Shown one piece after another: positions 45,610 through 57,000 of a DNA stretch of 64,000 nucleotides. Position 1 is the stretch's first letter; each line of letters starts with the position of its first letter. The DNA lies in NCBI GenBank assembly GCA_015680685.1, contig MNCI01026314.1:1-64000 (forward strand), written 5' to 3'. The translations under genes were made by a program, and so were the position numbers. Below the pieces are notes generated by a model. It searched no databases. It was not told where the DNA came from and was given only the letters and a program-made list of their open reading frames with translations. Source of the stretch: Gnetum montanum (taxonomy: Eukaryota; Streptophyta; Gnetopsida; Gnetales; Gnetaceae).

Positions 45610-48600
45610 TCACATGGGGACCTCCTCAAATAAGACAGAACGTATTTGATTCATGACGTGACCATTGGAGCATGTCAAGCCATCAGCGTCGTCACAGTAA
45701 AAGAAATGAAAAGCCCTTGTCACCTCAAATTCTACCCGTCTTCTTCTTCTTGTTGAATTCTCATTAAACTGTGACTGTGACTCTTCCTGTTGCTGGGTTG
45801 GGCAAAGATAATGCATGGTTACTTCTCTCGTTAATTCTCTTGCCATAACTTTCAGCTGCTGTAATGCATCTTCAGTNNNNNNNNNNNNNNNNNNNNNNNN
45901 NNNNNNNNNNNNNNNNNNNNNNNNNNNNNNNNNNNNNNNNNNNNNNNNNNNNNNNNNNNNNNNNNNNNNNNNNNNNNNNNNNNNNNNNNNNNNNNNNNNN
46001 NNNNNNNNNNNNNNNNNNNNNNNNNNNNNNNNNNNNNNNNNNNNNNNNNNNNNNNNNNNNNNNNNNNNNNNNNNNNNNNNNNNNNNNNNNNNNNNNNNNN
46101 NNNNNNNNNNNNNNNNNNNNNNNNNNNNNNNNNNNNNNNNNNNNNNNNNNNNNNNNNNNNNNNNNNNNNNNNNNNNNNNNNNNNNNNNNNNNNNNNNNNN
46201 NNNNNNNNNNNNNNNNNNNNNNNNNNNNNNNNNNNNNNNNNNNNNNNNNNNNNNNNNNNNNNNNNNNNNNNNNNNNNNNNNNNNNNNNNNNNNNNNNNNN
46301 TAGCTTACCCTTCGGCGAACATACTTTTCTACGTTGCATTTCTGCTTTTTGCTACAGTCGTAACCCAACTCAGAGACCGTATGCATAATGAATTGCAACA
46401 TTTCTACGATGGGACCATGGATTAGACCAGCTGCTGACAGCCCGAATCTGTAACAATGCAAATCCAATTGATCATTCAATTTTTAGCCACCTAATGTAGC
46501 AATGGTGAAAAAGTGAAGAATTTTTTAATTTTTTTTAAGAGAACCAGTGGATCATCTTTGTCTTCTTCACCTCTCCATGGTGCTGTTAACCATAGGTATT
46601 TCCTCTGGCACTGCACACCTATCGTATATGTCATCCAGGAGATACACCATTTTTCCTGCTTTGGCAATTGCAAGCCTAACATCACAGAACTCTGGCTCAA
46701 ATATGCCTGCTGCACCCGAGAAATAAGACTCCACTGGTCTATGACGAAGGAATGGCCATTTTGAGACCTTGGAGTTATTCCACCATCTGATTCATTACAG
46801 TGAATTAAAGTAACAAAAGACTGTTAATTAAATAAAAGTTCCGGGACTAATTTAAGGTAGGGACTCTAAGTAATAAGTTTTTGTACCCTGATAAGAGCTT
46901 CATTTCTTGTTGATGATTTGCCTGTACAATGTTGAAATCGAGTTTTGCAAGTTGCAGTATCTTCCAATTCATTGGTTGTTTCCTGTGGAAACAACATCGG
47001 TTTAAACTTTAAATTAAATATCATTGCTAAATACTGCACTTGAAAAAGGAATCAGAGGTAACCATAGTTATCAGAAACAAGAATTGGAGAAACATGAAGG
47101 CAACCCAAACATGATGGAAAATGGCCAAGGAAAAGGTTGTGGAAAAGAAACGGCACTAAGAATCCAAGCAATAATCTAGAAGAATCTGAATATTTCCATG
47201 TCAAAAATGAAAAAGGAGTGATACACGGGAAGACAACTACCAATGTAACACATATATTATGAAAGAAACTACGGTTTAAGGTCAAATATACTTAATTTAA
47301 ATATATTTCATTTAATAACTATGAGAAAACCTTTCAGTTTTCTCAGAAAAATATATTAATATACCAGGAACAGTAAACACCTAAAAGAAACAGCTTTTTA
47401 AAACAAACAGCTTTTTAAAACAGGGTTTCCATTGCAGAAACGGAAAACGCGAAACAGTGGTAACCAAATGAAGAGACTCTTACATAAGCCAAAGCTGGTT
47501 AGCTTGGTAGAAGTCGATGGAATTTCTTGCTTCCCATCTTGGAGGGTTAACATGCCACGGATATTTCAATGCGTATCTCACCTGCAGCATTCATCAATTT
47601 TTAATGAAGTTTATTACAAACACTAATTCAAAAAATATTTGACCAAACAGAAGTGTGTTGGCTAACCTCGTTTGCCAGAAAATCAGGGGAGGCCTGCTCA
47701 GAGCTTGATGTCCTTGCAAGCCACGCCTTCAAGAAGTCAGTAGCAAAACTTTCAGCTCTCTGCAACAAAATCTCTCCAGGGAACTGAATACATGAAGCTC
47801 TCAGAAGATTCAGGTAAGTTTTCACTGCTTCAAATCCATCTCTGTTACTGTCAAAGAATCCTCCATCGGATGTCTCGAATCGCAGAAAGCAATCTACTCA
47901 AAGTCAAGATTGTGATCATTAGTATAGAATTTGAAATAAGTAAGTATGCTGCAATCAGCGAAGCAGACAAAGGCCATGAAAGTTTTCATGTGTATGAAAA
48001 GAAAAATGATCAGCAAAGATTAACACTTGTTGCGTCCCTTAATCTGCACTGTTCCCAAATGATTTTTACCTGGAGAAATATCATGATATCTATTTAATCT
48101 GAGCAATCTAAATCCTAATGCTGTAGTGTTGAGATCTGGCTTCTCCGATGTGCTTCCTGTGCCAAGGCATCCTTTCACTTTCCAGCACCTAACCATAACA
48201 GGCAATGCCATCAGTTTTTTTTTTATTAATTGCATTTTACAGGAAATATATATTGAATTCAATGCTTCACAAAACTGAGAAGTGGAGAAGGATGGAATTG
48301 TAAAAATCTTGATTCACAAGATTTGGGTGTATTTGCAAAATTTCTTGAGGAATCGCAAAGGAATCCTGGTAACTGTAGCTATGAGAAATCCCTATACAAA
48401 GTATTAAAATTAAATTGCAGAACTTTTTTAAAAATCTTGATTCAGAATGGCCAACAAGAATTTGAAATGCTGGATTCGTGATAATTCGGAAAGAGTCTCC
48501 ATTCTGAAGCAGCATAGATTGAATTGCTGATCTATTGTCTGCTACATTTTAGTAATATAAGAAAAAAAAGGATGAATTGAAAAAGTAATAAACCTCGAAA

Positions 48601-49265
48601 TGAAGTCTAGAGCCTCTGCAATTTCTTGTTTAAAATATCTATCGATTCCCAGGCAGAAAAGCGAATCAACAGCGCTGAGACGTGTGAGCACATCCGAGTT
48701 GGTAGGGCACTTCCGAAATGTGATGGCCAAATCCTCCTTGATCACCTTTGCTAAAGCTTGAGCGACTTCATGATAACCTGGCAACTGCAAGATGAAAATT
48801 GCCCTTTTTTTGAGCTTAAAAACTTAAGTTACAGGACCCAAAAATGAGAAAGTAGCTTACAAGTATGACTATTGTTACGTTACAGCTACAGGCAGGTAGA
48901 TCCGTAGATGTGGATGTAAATAAAATAAGGAAGTTTACCAGGAAAGAAGAAGCCCGAGATTGGATAAAATAATCGTCCCAGACATTTGGGTGAATTTCAG
49001 AATACTGCCTCTCCACGGCTGGTTCTGTGTGGACCACTCCACTAGCAAGACTGGCTACTACATGCTTTGTTCTTCTTGAGCAATGTTGCATATTGGAGAT
49101 CACAGGGAATCTGAACAATGGAGGCTTGAATTGCTTTGTGAAAGAATGTCCACTCGAATTCAACTGGCATTTAAAACTTGGAATGGATATTTGATGAGTG
49201 GATTTAGGCAATGAAATCAAAGGAGACTGACCCAGATTGCTATGGAGAGTAAGGTTTCCGGCCAT
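45610..49265 (-). CDS. terpene synthase, class I, plastid-targeted (TPS-d-like), with assembly gap
   Basis: Exons on the minus strand: 49265-48939, 48784-48594, 48188-48070, 47893-47667, 47581-47484, 46982-46887, 46786-46571, 46447-46309, [gap], and a last exon ending at TGA 45612-45610. All visible junctions are GT...AG with matching phases, and no visible exon has a stop. The 216- and 139-base exons equal or nearly equal the usual TPS sizes. Exon 1 has a Ser/Thr/Lys-rich transit-like region, then EIHPNVWDDYFIQS. The usual RRx8W reads RQx8W. Further motifs: LGIDRYFKQEI, DLNTTALGFRLLRL, YALKYPWHVNPPRWEARN, AKLDFNIVQ, RHRPVESYFSG, catalytic LDDIYD (DDxxD), RAFHFFY and VLFEEVPM. The NSE/DTE exon (usually about 249 bases) must lie in the gap. 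It would ionise a prenyl diphosphate to make a mono-, sesqui- or diterpene; the product cannot be told. Confidence 0.92.
45877..46300. other. 424-base assembly gap inside the terpene synthase gene
   Basis: A run of N. It hides the end of intron 8, the exon expected to carry the second metal-binding motif, the last intron and probably the start of the last exon. Any reading frame drawn through it is artificial. Confidence 0.98.
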
Positions 49266-49329
49266 GATCGGAGCATAAACAAGGATACAAAAGATGGGTT
49301 TTTGTGAAGTACGTTAGATGTGCACTGCA

Positions 49330-49336
49330 ATTTATA
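49330..49336 (-). promoter_or_regulatory. TATA box of the terpene synthase gene
   Basis: Minus-strand CATGTATAAATTGC lies about 65 bases before the ATG. This is a plausible TATA box with a short leader, and no other TATA-like site is closer. Confidence 0.5.
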
Positions 49337-49774
49337 CATGCCATGAACGAACGATAAATCATTAAATTATGGGCTATACAGAGGCGTAGTTCACGTGGTT
49401 GATTAGCGCATTTGATTTTTGGTTTGTTCTATAAATTATTTGAAATTTGAAATTAGCTGATTGAGCTAGTCTGAATCTTGGACGTATCCAGAATTTTCGT
49501 TTTGCAACCAACGTGAATGTATTCTGTACCATGAGCATCGTGTAAATTAAGATAATTTGGTCTGCACCAATGCAAGAAGCACCCCAAAAAACTCTTTTAA
49601 AAGTAATATGCCTAAGTAACAAAGATGTTTAAACCTTAAAAAGAAACTTAAAAGCTATGCCCGATACTTGAATATCATACAAATACAGACTCCACGTTGA
49701 TGGCGTTTGGCGTGTACCCTGTACACGCAGCACAGTTTGCAGAGTAACATTCACGTGGTGAAATTTAGTTGGCA

Positions 49775-49982
49775 AATTTAAAAGGAAGAAACGATCAGAT
49801 TTTGAACATGTGCAAAACAGACATTAAACGTGTTCAGGTAGCACAGACCAGCGAAACCGACAAATTATAAATATATGGGCGTGTGCAAAACAGACATTAA
49901 AAGTGTTCAGGTAGCACAGACCAGCGACGTCAGCGAATTAAAAGGAAGAAACAGACAAGTTATAAATATACGGGCGAGGACC
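49775..49982. repeat. 73-bp direct repeats upstream of the terpene synthase
   Basis: TGTGCAAAACAGACATTAAA with GTGTTCAGGTAGCACAGACCAGCGA following occurs at 49809 and 49882. A third partial unit covers AAAGGAAGAAAC / GACAAGTTATAAATATACGGG at about 49942-49976. Two copies contain TTATAAATATA. They lie 540-720 bases upstream of the gene's start on its promoter side. Confidence 0.8.
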
Positions 49983-49984
49983 AT

Positions 49985-50345
49985 ACTTGCAGCAAGGCTG
50001 GACTGAAGCGGATGATGTGACTGCAACATGAGTTACCTCTAAAATTGGTTTCATTTGTGTTGCTTTCTCAAGACACTGGCGTGTGAAAATAAAATAAAAA
50101 GCCTTCTGTGCACAGTCGCCACCTATCGGCAGCGCAGGTCCACAATGGCCCACACAGGACACAGGCCTGGCTAGAGGCCGCACAGACCGGCATCCGGTGC
50201 TTCACCACCACTGGTAAGGGGACTGCCTCCAGGAATTTTGTTGCGATAGAGAGCTTCTATGGCAGACACAAGGCTAAGTGTGGACATGGTGAAGCCCCAT
50301 TGCCAACCCTTGTTATTTTGCACCCACACTACCAATGTGATTCAA
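49985..50345. other. GC-richer unexplained segment
   Basis: The stretch about 50105-50300 has more G and C than its neighbours and short open frames in two phases on the plus strand. I recognise no family. It could be a host exon fragment or the end of another element. It ends where Tat-like sequence X2 begins. Confidence 0.25.
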
Positions 50346-50479
50346 AAAATAGTTCATACACCTGAAATCAATATAGAAAAATCCCCAACAACTAAAAAAC
50401 AAGTTCATTTTGTGAAATGTCCTGATGCTCTATCAATATAAAACTCAAGCAATTTCATGTTGAATAAGAAAGATCAACC

Positions 50480-50760
50480 ACCCTTCTAAACAACCTTGAT
50501 TATTTTAAGTAAGGATGTTCATAATTGTTTAATGGATTTTGGTGCACCTATTAGTGTCATGTCATTAGAAGTGTGCAAAATGTCAAGAGCACAAATGCTA
50601 CCACAAGCAAAAAGTGTGATACAACTTGATGGATCTAACGTACATGTGGTAGGATCATTAACATGAGTGAAAGTGCAACCTAAATAATACCCTACTTTCA
50701 CATGTTATGCAAATATTTTAGTAGTTGATATGTCACCCAGTTATGGTATGCTCCTATTTA
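50480..50760 (+). pseudogene. aspartic protease of X2
   Basis: CLMDFGAPISVMSLEV, then MLPQAKSVIQLDGS and VVDMSPSYGMLLFRT. This is the Tat-type protease (LDSGA..NVM, ..DVP..YGMLLSR). The active-site D-S-G reads D-F-G. Two stops are inside. It would process the polyprotein. Confidence 0.7.
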
Positions 50761-50869
50761 GGACGTCCAATTTAAGGGTTTCTTTAAATTAGATTTTTCA
50801 GAATTATTAATTCTCATTAAAGAGAAATCTGAATATGTTGTTATACTAAGAGAACCTTTTTATAAACAT

Positions 50870-51217
50870 ATGGTAACAACTTTTAATCAACAAAATCAAT
50901 CTTTAGAAAACCAAAATACTAATCTTTTTATTGGAGTTATTGAACTTGGACTTGGTGAATATGTTGTAAATGATAATGTAAGTGAAATTTTAGAAATAAA
51001 TCCTTTTGCTTATACATATTGCACCCAATATTATCAAGCTTTTAGAAAATGTGAGGAAATTTATGAAGACATTTATCATCAACATGATGGAAAAACATTT
51101 CTTTTTGGTGATCCAACACCATTAGGAAAGGACAAATATATAAACAAGGTTCTAACCATTGAAATGTTAGAAGATGAGCCAAATTTTGATGATGATCATT
51201 GTTACATCGATTAAAGG
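50870..51217 (+). pseudogene. linker between protease and RNase H (X2), 114 codons open
   Basis: An uninterrupted frame, MVTTFNQQNQSLENQN...DDDHCYID, rich in acidic and aromatic residues (PFAYTYCTQYYQAFRKCEEI). It lies exactly between protease and the archaeal-type RNase H, so it is taken as polyprotein linker and not as a separate gene. No known motif. Confidence 0.5.
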
Positions 51218-51234
51218 GCTAATTTTTCAGATTT

Positions 51235-51600
51235 TACTAACCTAAACACTTGGATATTAAGAGTGGATGGGGCCTCTTCTAAGAAAGGATGTGGAGCCAG
51301 AATAATGCTCATACCTCCTTGTGAAGCTCCTATCCTTAAAGCCATCAATTTCACACATGCTATGACTAATACATGGGATCAAGCTAGGTCAATATTATGC
51401 CTTATCCAAACTGAAGATTTATAATGACTCTCAACTAATAGTAAATCAAGTTGATGGAATTTTTTATGATAAGGATGCTACCATAAAAGTGTATAAAGCT
51501 TATATCCTTGAACTTTTTGAGGAATTTGAACACATCCATCGAACATGTTCCTAGATAAGAACATTATGTTCTTGATGCATTAGCTCAAATGACCACTACT
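51235..51600 (+). pseudogene. archaeal-type RNase H of X2
   Basis: It starts WILRVDGASSKKGCGARIML, giving the first catalytic D, then EAPILKAINFTHAMTN as in X1. A deletion removes the EYEALIHG portion. The frame then shifts, and the nucleotide sequence continues to match X1 through GACTCTCAACTAATAGTAAATC. Degenerate. Confidence 0.75.
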
Positions 51601-52019
51601 TTAGATGTCCCTTTTAGACACAACGCTTGGGATTCTGAAATTATTATTGAAAAAGTTAAGTTTTATTCTATTGTAGATAATATCTTTTTTTCCAAGTTTT
51701 TGATTATAACAATCATATTTATGAATTTTTATTTTCCAAGGGTGAATTTAATGATCAATGTTTTAAAGTTTCTCAAATTAATGAAGAAGCTATGTCAAAG
51801 GATGTCATATTTGTAAATAAAATCTCCCTTGAAATAGCAATTAGAGAAGCTTTATTTGATGACTTACTTACCAAAACTGAAGAAATATCTAAAAACAATA
51901 ATTGGCAAATGTTAGCTAAAACAAAAATAATTCAAATTCAAAGGAAAGGAAAATACTATCCTATTAAAATAAGAGCTTACTTATAGTAGGTGAAAAACAA
52001 AACTTAATTAAATGGTTAC

Positions 52020-52954
52020 ATGACTTTAATGATGTTTTAGCTTGGACCTATGAGGATCTTAAAACTTTTAACCCTATAGTGATGACACAAACTATACCTC
52101 TTAAACTTAAAACAAAGCCATTTAGATAGAAATTTAGACCTGTTAACCCCAAGATCGAAACTTTGATGAAAGAAGAAATTGAAAACTTTTAGAATTTAAA
52201 ATTCATCATCCTATGAGATATTCAAGTTGGATATCAAATTTAGTGCCTGTTAGAAAATGAGTAGGTGAATTATGGTTGTGTATTGATTTTTGTAACCTTA
52301 ATACTTCTTGCATTAAGGATAATTACCTACTTTCCCTTATGAAAAAACTTTTACAAATTGTGAATGGTGCACAAATGTACTCAGATGGATATTTAGGATA
52401 TAATCAAATCTTAGGAAGTACGAAGGACCAATATAAGGCTACCTTTACAATAAAATGGGGAACTTTTCAATTTGCTAAGATGTCCTTTGGTCTTATAAAT
52501 GCTAGTTCCACCTTTCAAGAGCTATGAATAAAACTTTTGAAGGAATAATAAAGAAGTGCATTATTATTTATCTAGATGATTTAACCATTTTCTCTGAAGA
52601 TCAAGATACACACCTTACAAACCTTAGAAATATTTTCATAAGATGTAGACAGCTCAATGTCACTTTGAATGCAAAGAAATCCATCTTTGGTGTTCAAAGT
52701 GGTAAATTTCTTAGTCATATAGTAACTAAAGAAGGAATTATGATTGATCTTGCATGGGTAAATGTAATTTTAGAGGTACCTTGCCCTTTATCTGAGACTG
52801 ATTTTAGAGTCTTCTTTGGAAAACTTAATTTTATTAGACGGTTCATCCTTGTTTATGATGAATTAATTAGACCACTAAATGAGATGCTTAAGAAAGATAG
52901 TAATGTGCATTGGACGGAAGACAGAAAAAATGCTTTCCTCGCCATGAAAGAAGC
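52020..52954 (+). pseudogene. reverse transcriptase of X2
   Basis: Blocks: CIDFCNLNTSCIKDNYLL, DGYLGYNQI, KATFTIKWGTFQFAKM, GLINASSTFQ, then after a one-codon break (52527) IIYLDDLTIFSED with an intact YLDD at 52569-52580. VQSGKFLSHIVTKEGI, FRVFFGKLNFIRRFI and HWTEDRKNAFLAMKEA follow. It keeps the catalytic aspartates that X1 lost. Upstream stops at about 52126-52260 still disable it. Truncated at 52954 by an LTR. Confidence 0.88.
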
Positions 52955-53773
52955 AAGTATACCCTACATCCAACCATACAAATCACTAACATTCACTAAG
53001 CGATCTGGTCAAATTCTGTAGACTTTAGCTCTTTAAGTACACCAAGTCTAGCAGATGAATCTACATATCGTGATCGTTGTCTTTTCAGTTCCACTTGTGA
53101 GGTGCACATGTATGGAAGTGTAACAGAGGCATATAATTTTTATCAGATTATCTTTTATCATTTAATTGCCTAAGTGCTAAAAATAGAGTTAATTTAATAT
53201 TTAATTAATTTAATAACTAACTAACACTTAACTAATCCTATCATAAGCATCCATTCCCAGTTTCCATATACATCTTGAACACATTGGAATGCTAGTTGGC
53301 TACCAAGCATTAGGCGCTACTGGGATTACCAAGCGTTAACGTATACTCAAAGTGGTCATACTTATGTTTGCTATTTAATCAATATTAATTACTTAATTAG
53401 AATTCATTAAAGTAAAGTGCACATACAATAAATGCATAAAGAAATATTAATCTATTCCAAGTGCTGCAAGGTTTGATTAGAAAAGCTTGTCTTTATTGTC
53501 GTTCACACTGAGCTGCTCAAGTACATCAATGCTTGAATAAAGATACGTACACTTTTTTTACTCCTACTGCAAGCACTCAAAAAATATTTTAACTATCAAA
53601 CGGAAAAATTGCAAGAGCTTTACTACAACTAATGGAAAGATGCCATAAATGCAGCTAGTAGGCACACATTTATAGGTGATGATAGGGTGCTACGTCAATG
53701 GGTACTCATCAATGGGGCAAACCGTATGTTGACAGAGTTGTCTCCCTTCGATGTGGTCTAACATGTTTTATCA
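52955..53773 (-). repeat. 3' LTR of Athila-like element D
   Basis: On the minus strand it starts TGATAAAACATG after a GAGGATA purine run (53774-53780). It matches the LTR of element A through TATAAATGTG, the AAGCGTTAACG/TTGGTAATCC block and GGTTGG.TGTAGGGTATACT. About the last 12 bases (CACTGCTCATCA in A) are missing at 52955, where X2 RT begins, so one or both sides lost sequence at this junction. No target duplication could be seen. Confidence 0.8.
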
Positions 53774-54021
53774 TATCCTCATGACTGAATGAAAACTCAT
53801 ACTTGAGTGAACAAAGGAGAAACAAGCTCTTTGCAAAAGTTTGGGAAGGTATGGGATTATTGACTAATTACAAACACACAAACTAACATAACAAATACTA
53901 AGTGCCCAAGTGTACAGATTTATAGTTATTACAAAAATTGGTGTTATAGACAACAAAATTGAATACCATGATAAAAACTAACAATACAACTTCTTTGATG
54001 ACTTGAAGACTAGGAGGAAAA

Positions 54022-57000
54022 TTAGACGATCCTAGGTGGTGGAGGCTCTTAAGGCTCCAAAGGACCTTCTCCTACTTTAGGCGCACGCGATTGTTGAGGC
54101 GGTGGTTGTGATTATCCTATTACAACTACAATTACTGGTGGAAGACAGAAGGCATCCAACTATATCATCATCTTCTCCTCCTTACTCTGGGTATCATTCA
54201 TAGTCCACGTTACTGTTGATGTCAACACTCCCATGCTCTCATGGGGCCATGATTATCAACATCTCTATCTCTCTCTCTTAATAACCATAGTAAAAATTAT
54301 GTGAGTAATGGGCATTTAAACTGCCGGGTGGTGGTCATTAATGACGGTGGTTATGGTCATTAGTGGCTGACGTTTTGGAAGTTACAGTGGTTACGGTCAT
54401 TAGTGGTAGACATTTCGGAAGTTATGGTGGCAGTTACGGTCATTAGTGGTAGACGTTTCAGAAGTTATGGACATAAGTGGGCACTTAATTGGAAAACATG
54501 GGTGTTATTACATAAGAAGTGATGGTGGTTTCTGTAGCTATTACATGAAATGTAGGCATCATTATGGATGGCTGCAGCGGCTATAAAACTAGGGGGGAAG
54601 GGCTCTCCAAATCAGTCTTAAAGGGCTCTTTTTATCAGTCTTGAGGAGGGCTTCCTCTTCAAAGGCAATGGTTTCCTAAAGGGCTCTTTTTATCAGTCTT
54701 GAGGAGGGCTCCCTCTCCACTAAGCAACAGTTTCCTCTTTTCTTTTCTTTTCTTTACAGGCTTCTAGCTGATCCTCGAGGAAGGTCCAAAGCATGAGCCA
54801 GCACCTCAAAATCGGACCCTTGCGGATCTTCTTGGCGATGGTAGGAGGGTTCTCTCTCTCTTCTTTTTGTCTGCAACAACGTAGGCAATGTAGCCCATGC
54901 ACAAGATGTGAGACATGCAATTTTCTTTGGGGCCGACAGCTTGTCTCAGTGGTACAAATGTGGGTGGGCGATCTTCCTCTCTATGGCGGTGCACAAAAGG
55001 TGGCAGACAACGACAGGCTTTAAGGATTGCAGTTGTTGCCCTATGTAGACTGTAGTGGGCAGTCTCTCTTTCTCTCTCTCTCTCCCTCTCTTGCGGTGAT
55101 CACGGTCTTCTTGCCCAGTAGTGGATACCATCAGCAGTCACGGACTAGCAGTGTCAACAAGACCAAGGAAAATTCATTTCTTTTAATTACTTATTGTATT
55201 CTCAACTTAGAGACAGTTATTCAATTTAAGTTCAGATTCATTCAATTTAAATTTTGATATTTTTGGTTTGGTTTACTATTTTTAAAAAGCCACGTAGTCG
55301 TCTCCAACTGAGACTATTCGTGAGTTTCCGTACCCATACAGGAGGCGCCCTAAGCAGTAATCTCCTAAAACAAGTTTTCTTTACCGATGTTGATGTGACC
55401 AAAATTTATGCATCAATAGTTACTTTACCAATATGGGCTGAAATTGAAATGTCCCATAGATAAAGCATTGTGGGGAACAACTCCTTCACGTTAACAAACC
55501 AAGTAGTGAACTATTTACGTTCAATGATGAATGCCCCAAGCGCATTCTGCAACTCATGATAGTCATTTATCCTCTTGGCTAAGTTCTTAGCAGTTGATCT
55601 TTGATTAGTGAATTTCACCTTAAGAACCTTGAGTTCCGCATTTGCAACCTTAAGCTTTTGCTTGGTCTCTTTGTGATGTTTGAACTCTATCTTGTACAAA
55701 AAGTATGAGCTGGCCACTTACTTTTTCATCTTTGACTATGGCCTTTTAGCAGTCAACATTGCCAGGTTTGTGCACTAGAGGTTAGCAAGCTTCATGTATT
55801 TAGTCATTTCCTCGATCTATAGCTTTTTCATGCAAATTTCTACTTTGTTTTTCTTGTTTAGTCTAACAAAGATAAGTTGCTACATGTTGCCTCCTTATTA
55901 GAGCTGCTAGAGGGTCTCATTGACTTTTGCCTTTACCAGTTGAATGTGTTTGTCATTAATTTCTTTCTGCAAGCCAACTTGGTCCCTGTAATTATTTTTC
56001 ACCCTTTCAAACTTAAGGGCCTCATTTTTCTAGGTGGTGATTTCTATTGCCGACATCTAGTGCCAAGGCATGGACCTCCTCCATCAAGAGATTTCTATTT
56101 TCTGTTGCCAACCTCCTCAGTTCAATGTTTACCTTGGCAAGCTGCTCTCACTCTTGATGGATGAATTCAGACATATGTTGCTTTTGTGCATCAACATTTC
56201 ACAGGCAATGATTTTCTATGGTCAAAGCTTCATTCTCTTAGCAAGTCTGGACCAAGTTCTTTTAGATGTTGTATGTTGTCGCATTGGCCAAGGACTCGTC
56301 AAAGATTGACGACTCCTTTGCATACTCAACCTCTTTGAGTTTGGATTGAAGTTGTTTAAAAGCTTCATCTTGCGTGATTTCTTAGCTAAGTATTGTGGGA
56401 TCCATGAGGTGGCCTCTTAGTTTGGCAACCTTTGTAGCTAAGCATTGGTTTTCTGCTTTGGTTGTTTCAAGTTGCCCCTCTATGATGATGCATTTTCCCC
56501 TTATCTTGAGTAGCTCCAACTGGACAGTAGTGATAGTATCCAAAAGGTGAAAGATATCCCTAGTTCTCACTAGTTGGTTCAATAATTTCTCATTCTAGGC
56601 TACACTTAATCTTCCACTGATAGTGCCTGCGGATGTCTGCACATATCTAAGTGTAGAAACATCCTAGTCCATATGTTGTAGGTGCATTGAGTACTTTAGC
56701 CATTATCAGCAACCACTTCAGTTGTCGTTTCTTGCCCTTGGTGCTACATCACTAGGATAGTTGCCCCCTCACTCTCCTCCAAATGCATCAAAAAGGTAGC
56801 AGCATTTTTAGAGATTTCTGGGAATTGCTATTACTGCAAAAGGGACACCATTACCTCTAGCGCGTTTAGATTTGACCTTGTGGGCACTTGCATTCGTTGG
56901 GTAGAAAATATTGGCACCCCACCCTCCATTTGGCTTATGGTTCGAGACACTTCATTGAGGTGGCTTATGGTTGGTTGATACATAGAGGAATCACCACCAC

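Larger units (their letters stand above)
50370..52954 (+). mobile_element. Tat-like Ty3/Gypsy fragment X2 (PR-aRH-RT)
   Basis: This is a longer copy of the X1 family. Order: protease (about 50480-50760), a 114-codon open linker (50870-51214), archaeal-type RNase H (about 51235-51600), linker, and RT (about 52020-52954). The RT runs to FLAMKEA and is then cut by the inverted LTR of element D. The RNase H placed between protease and RT is seen here directly and agrees with X1. Stops and small deletions are common, but fewer than in X1. Confidence 0.85.

Noticed and set aside
45610-46479. A single 289-codon minus-strand frame through the N gap
   Set aside because: It is made of real exon 8 and last-exon sequence joined through N bases and intron; the frame is artificial.
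46566-46573. In-frame TGA right after the DDxxD exon of the terpene synthase
   Set aside because: It lies in GAGAG|GTGAAG, a good splice donor at the usual family intron position and phase; the next exon continues in phase.
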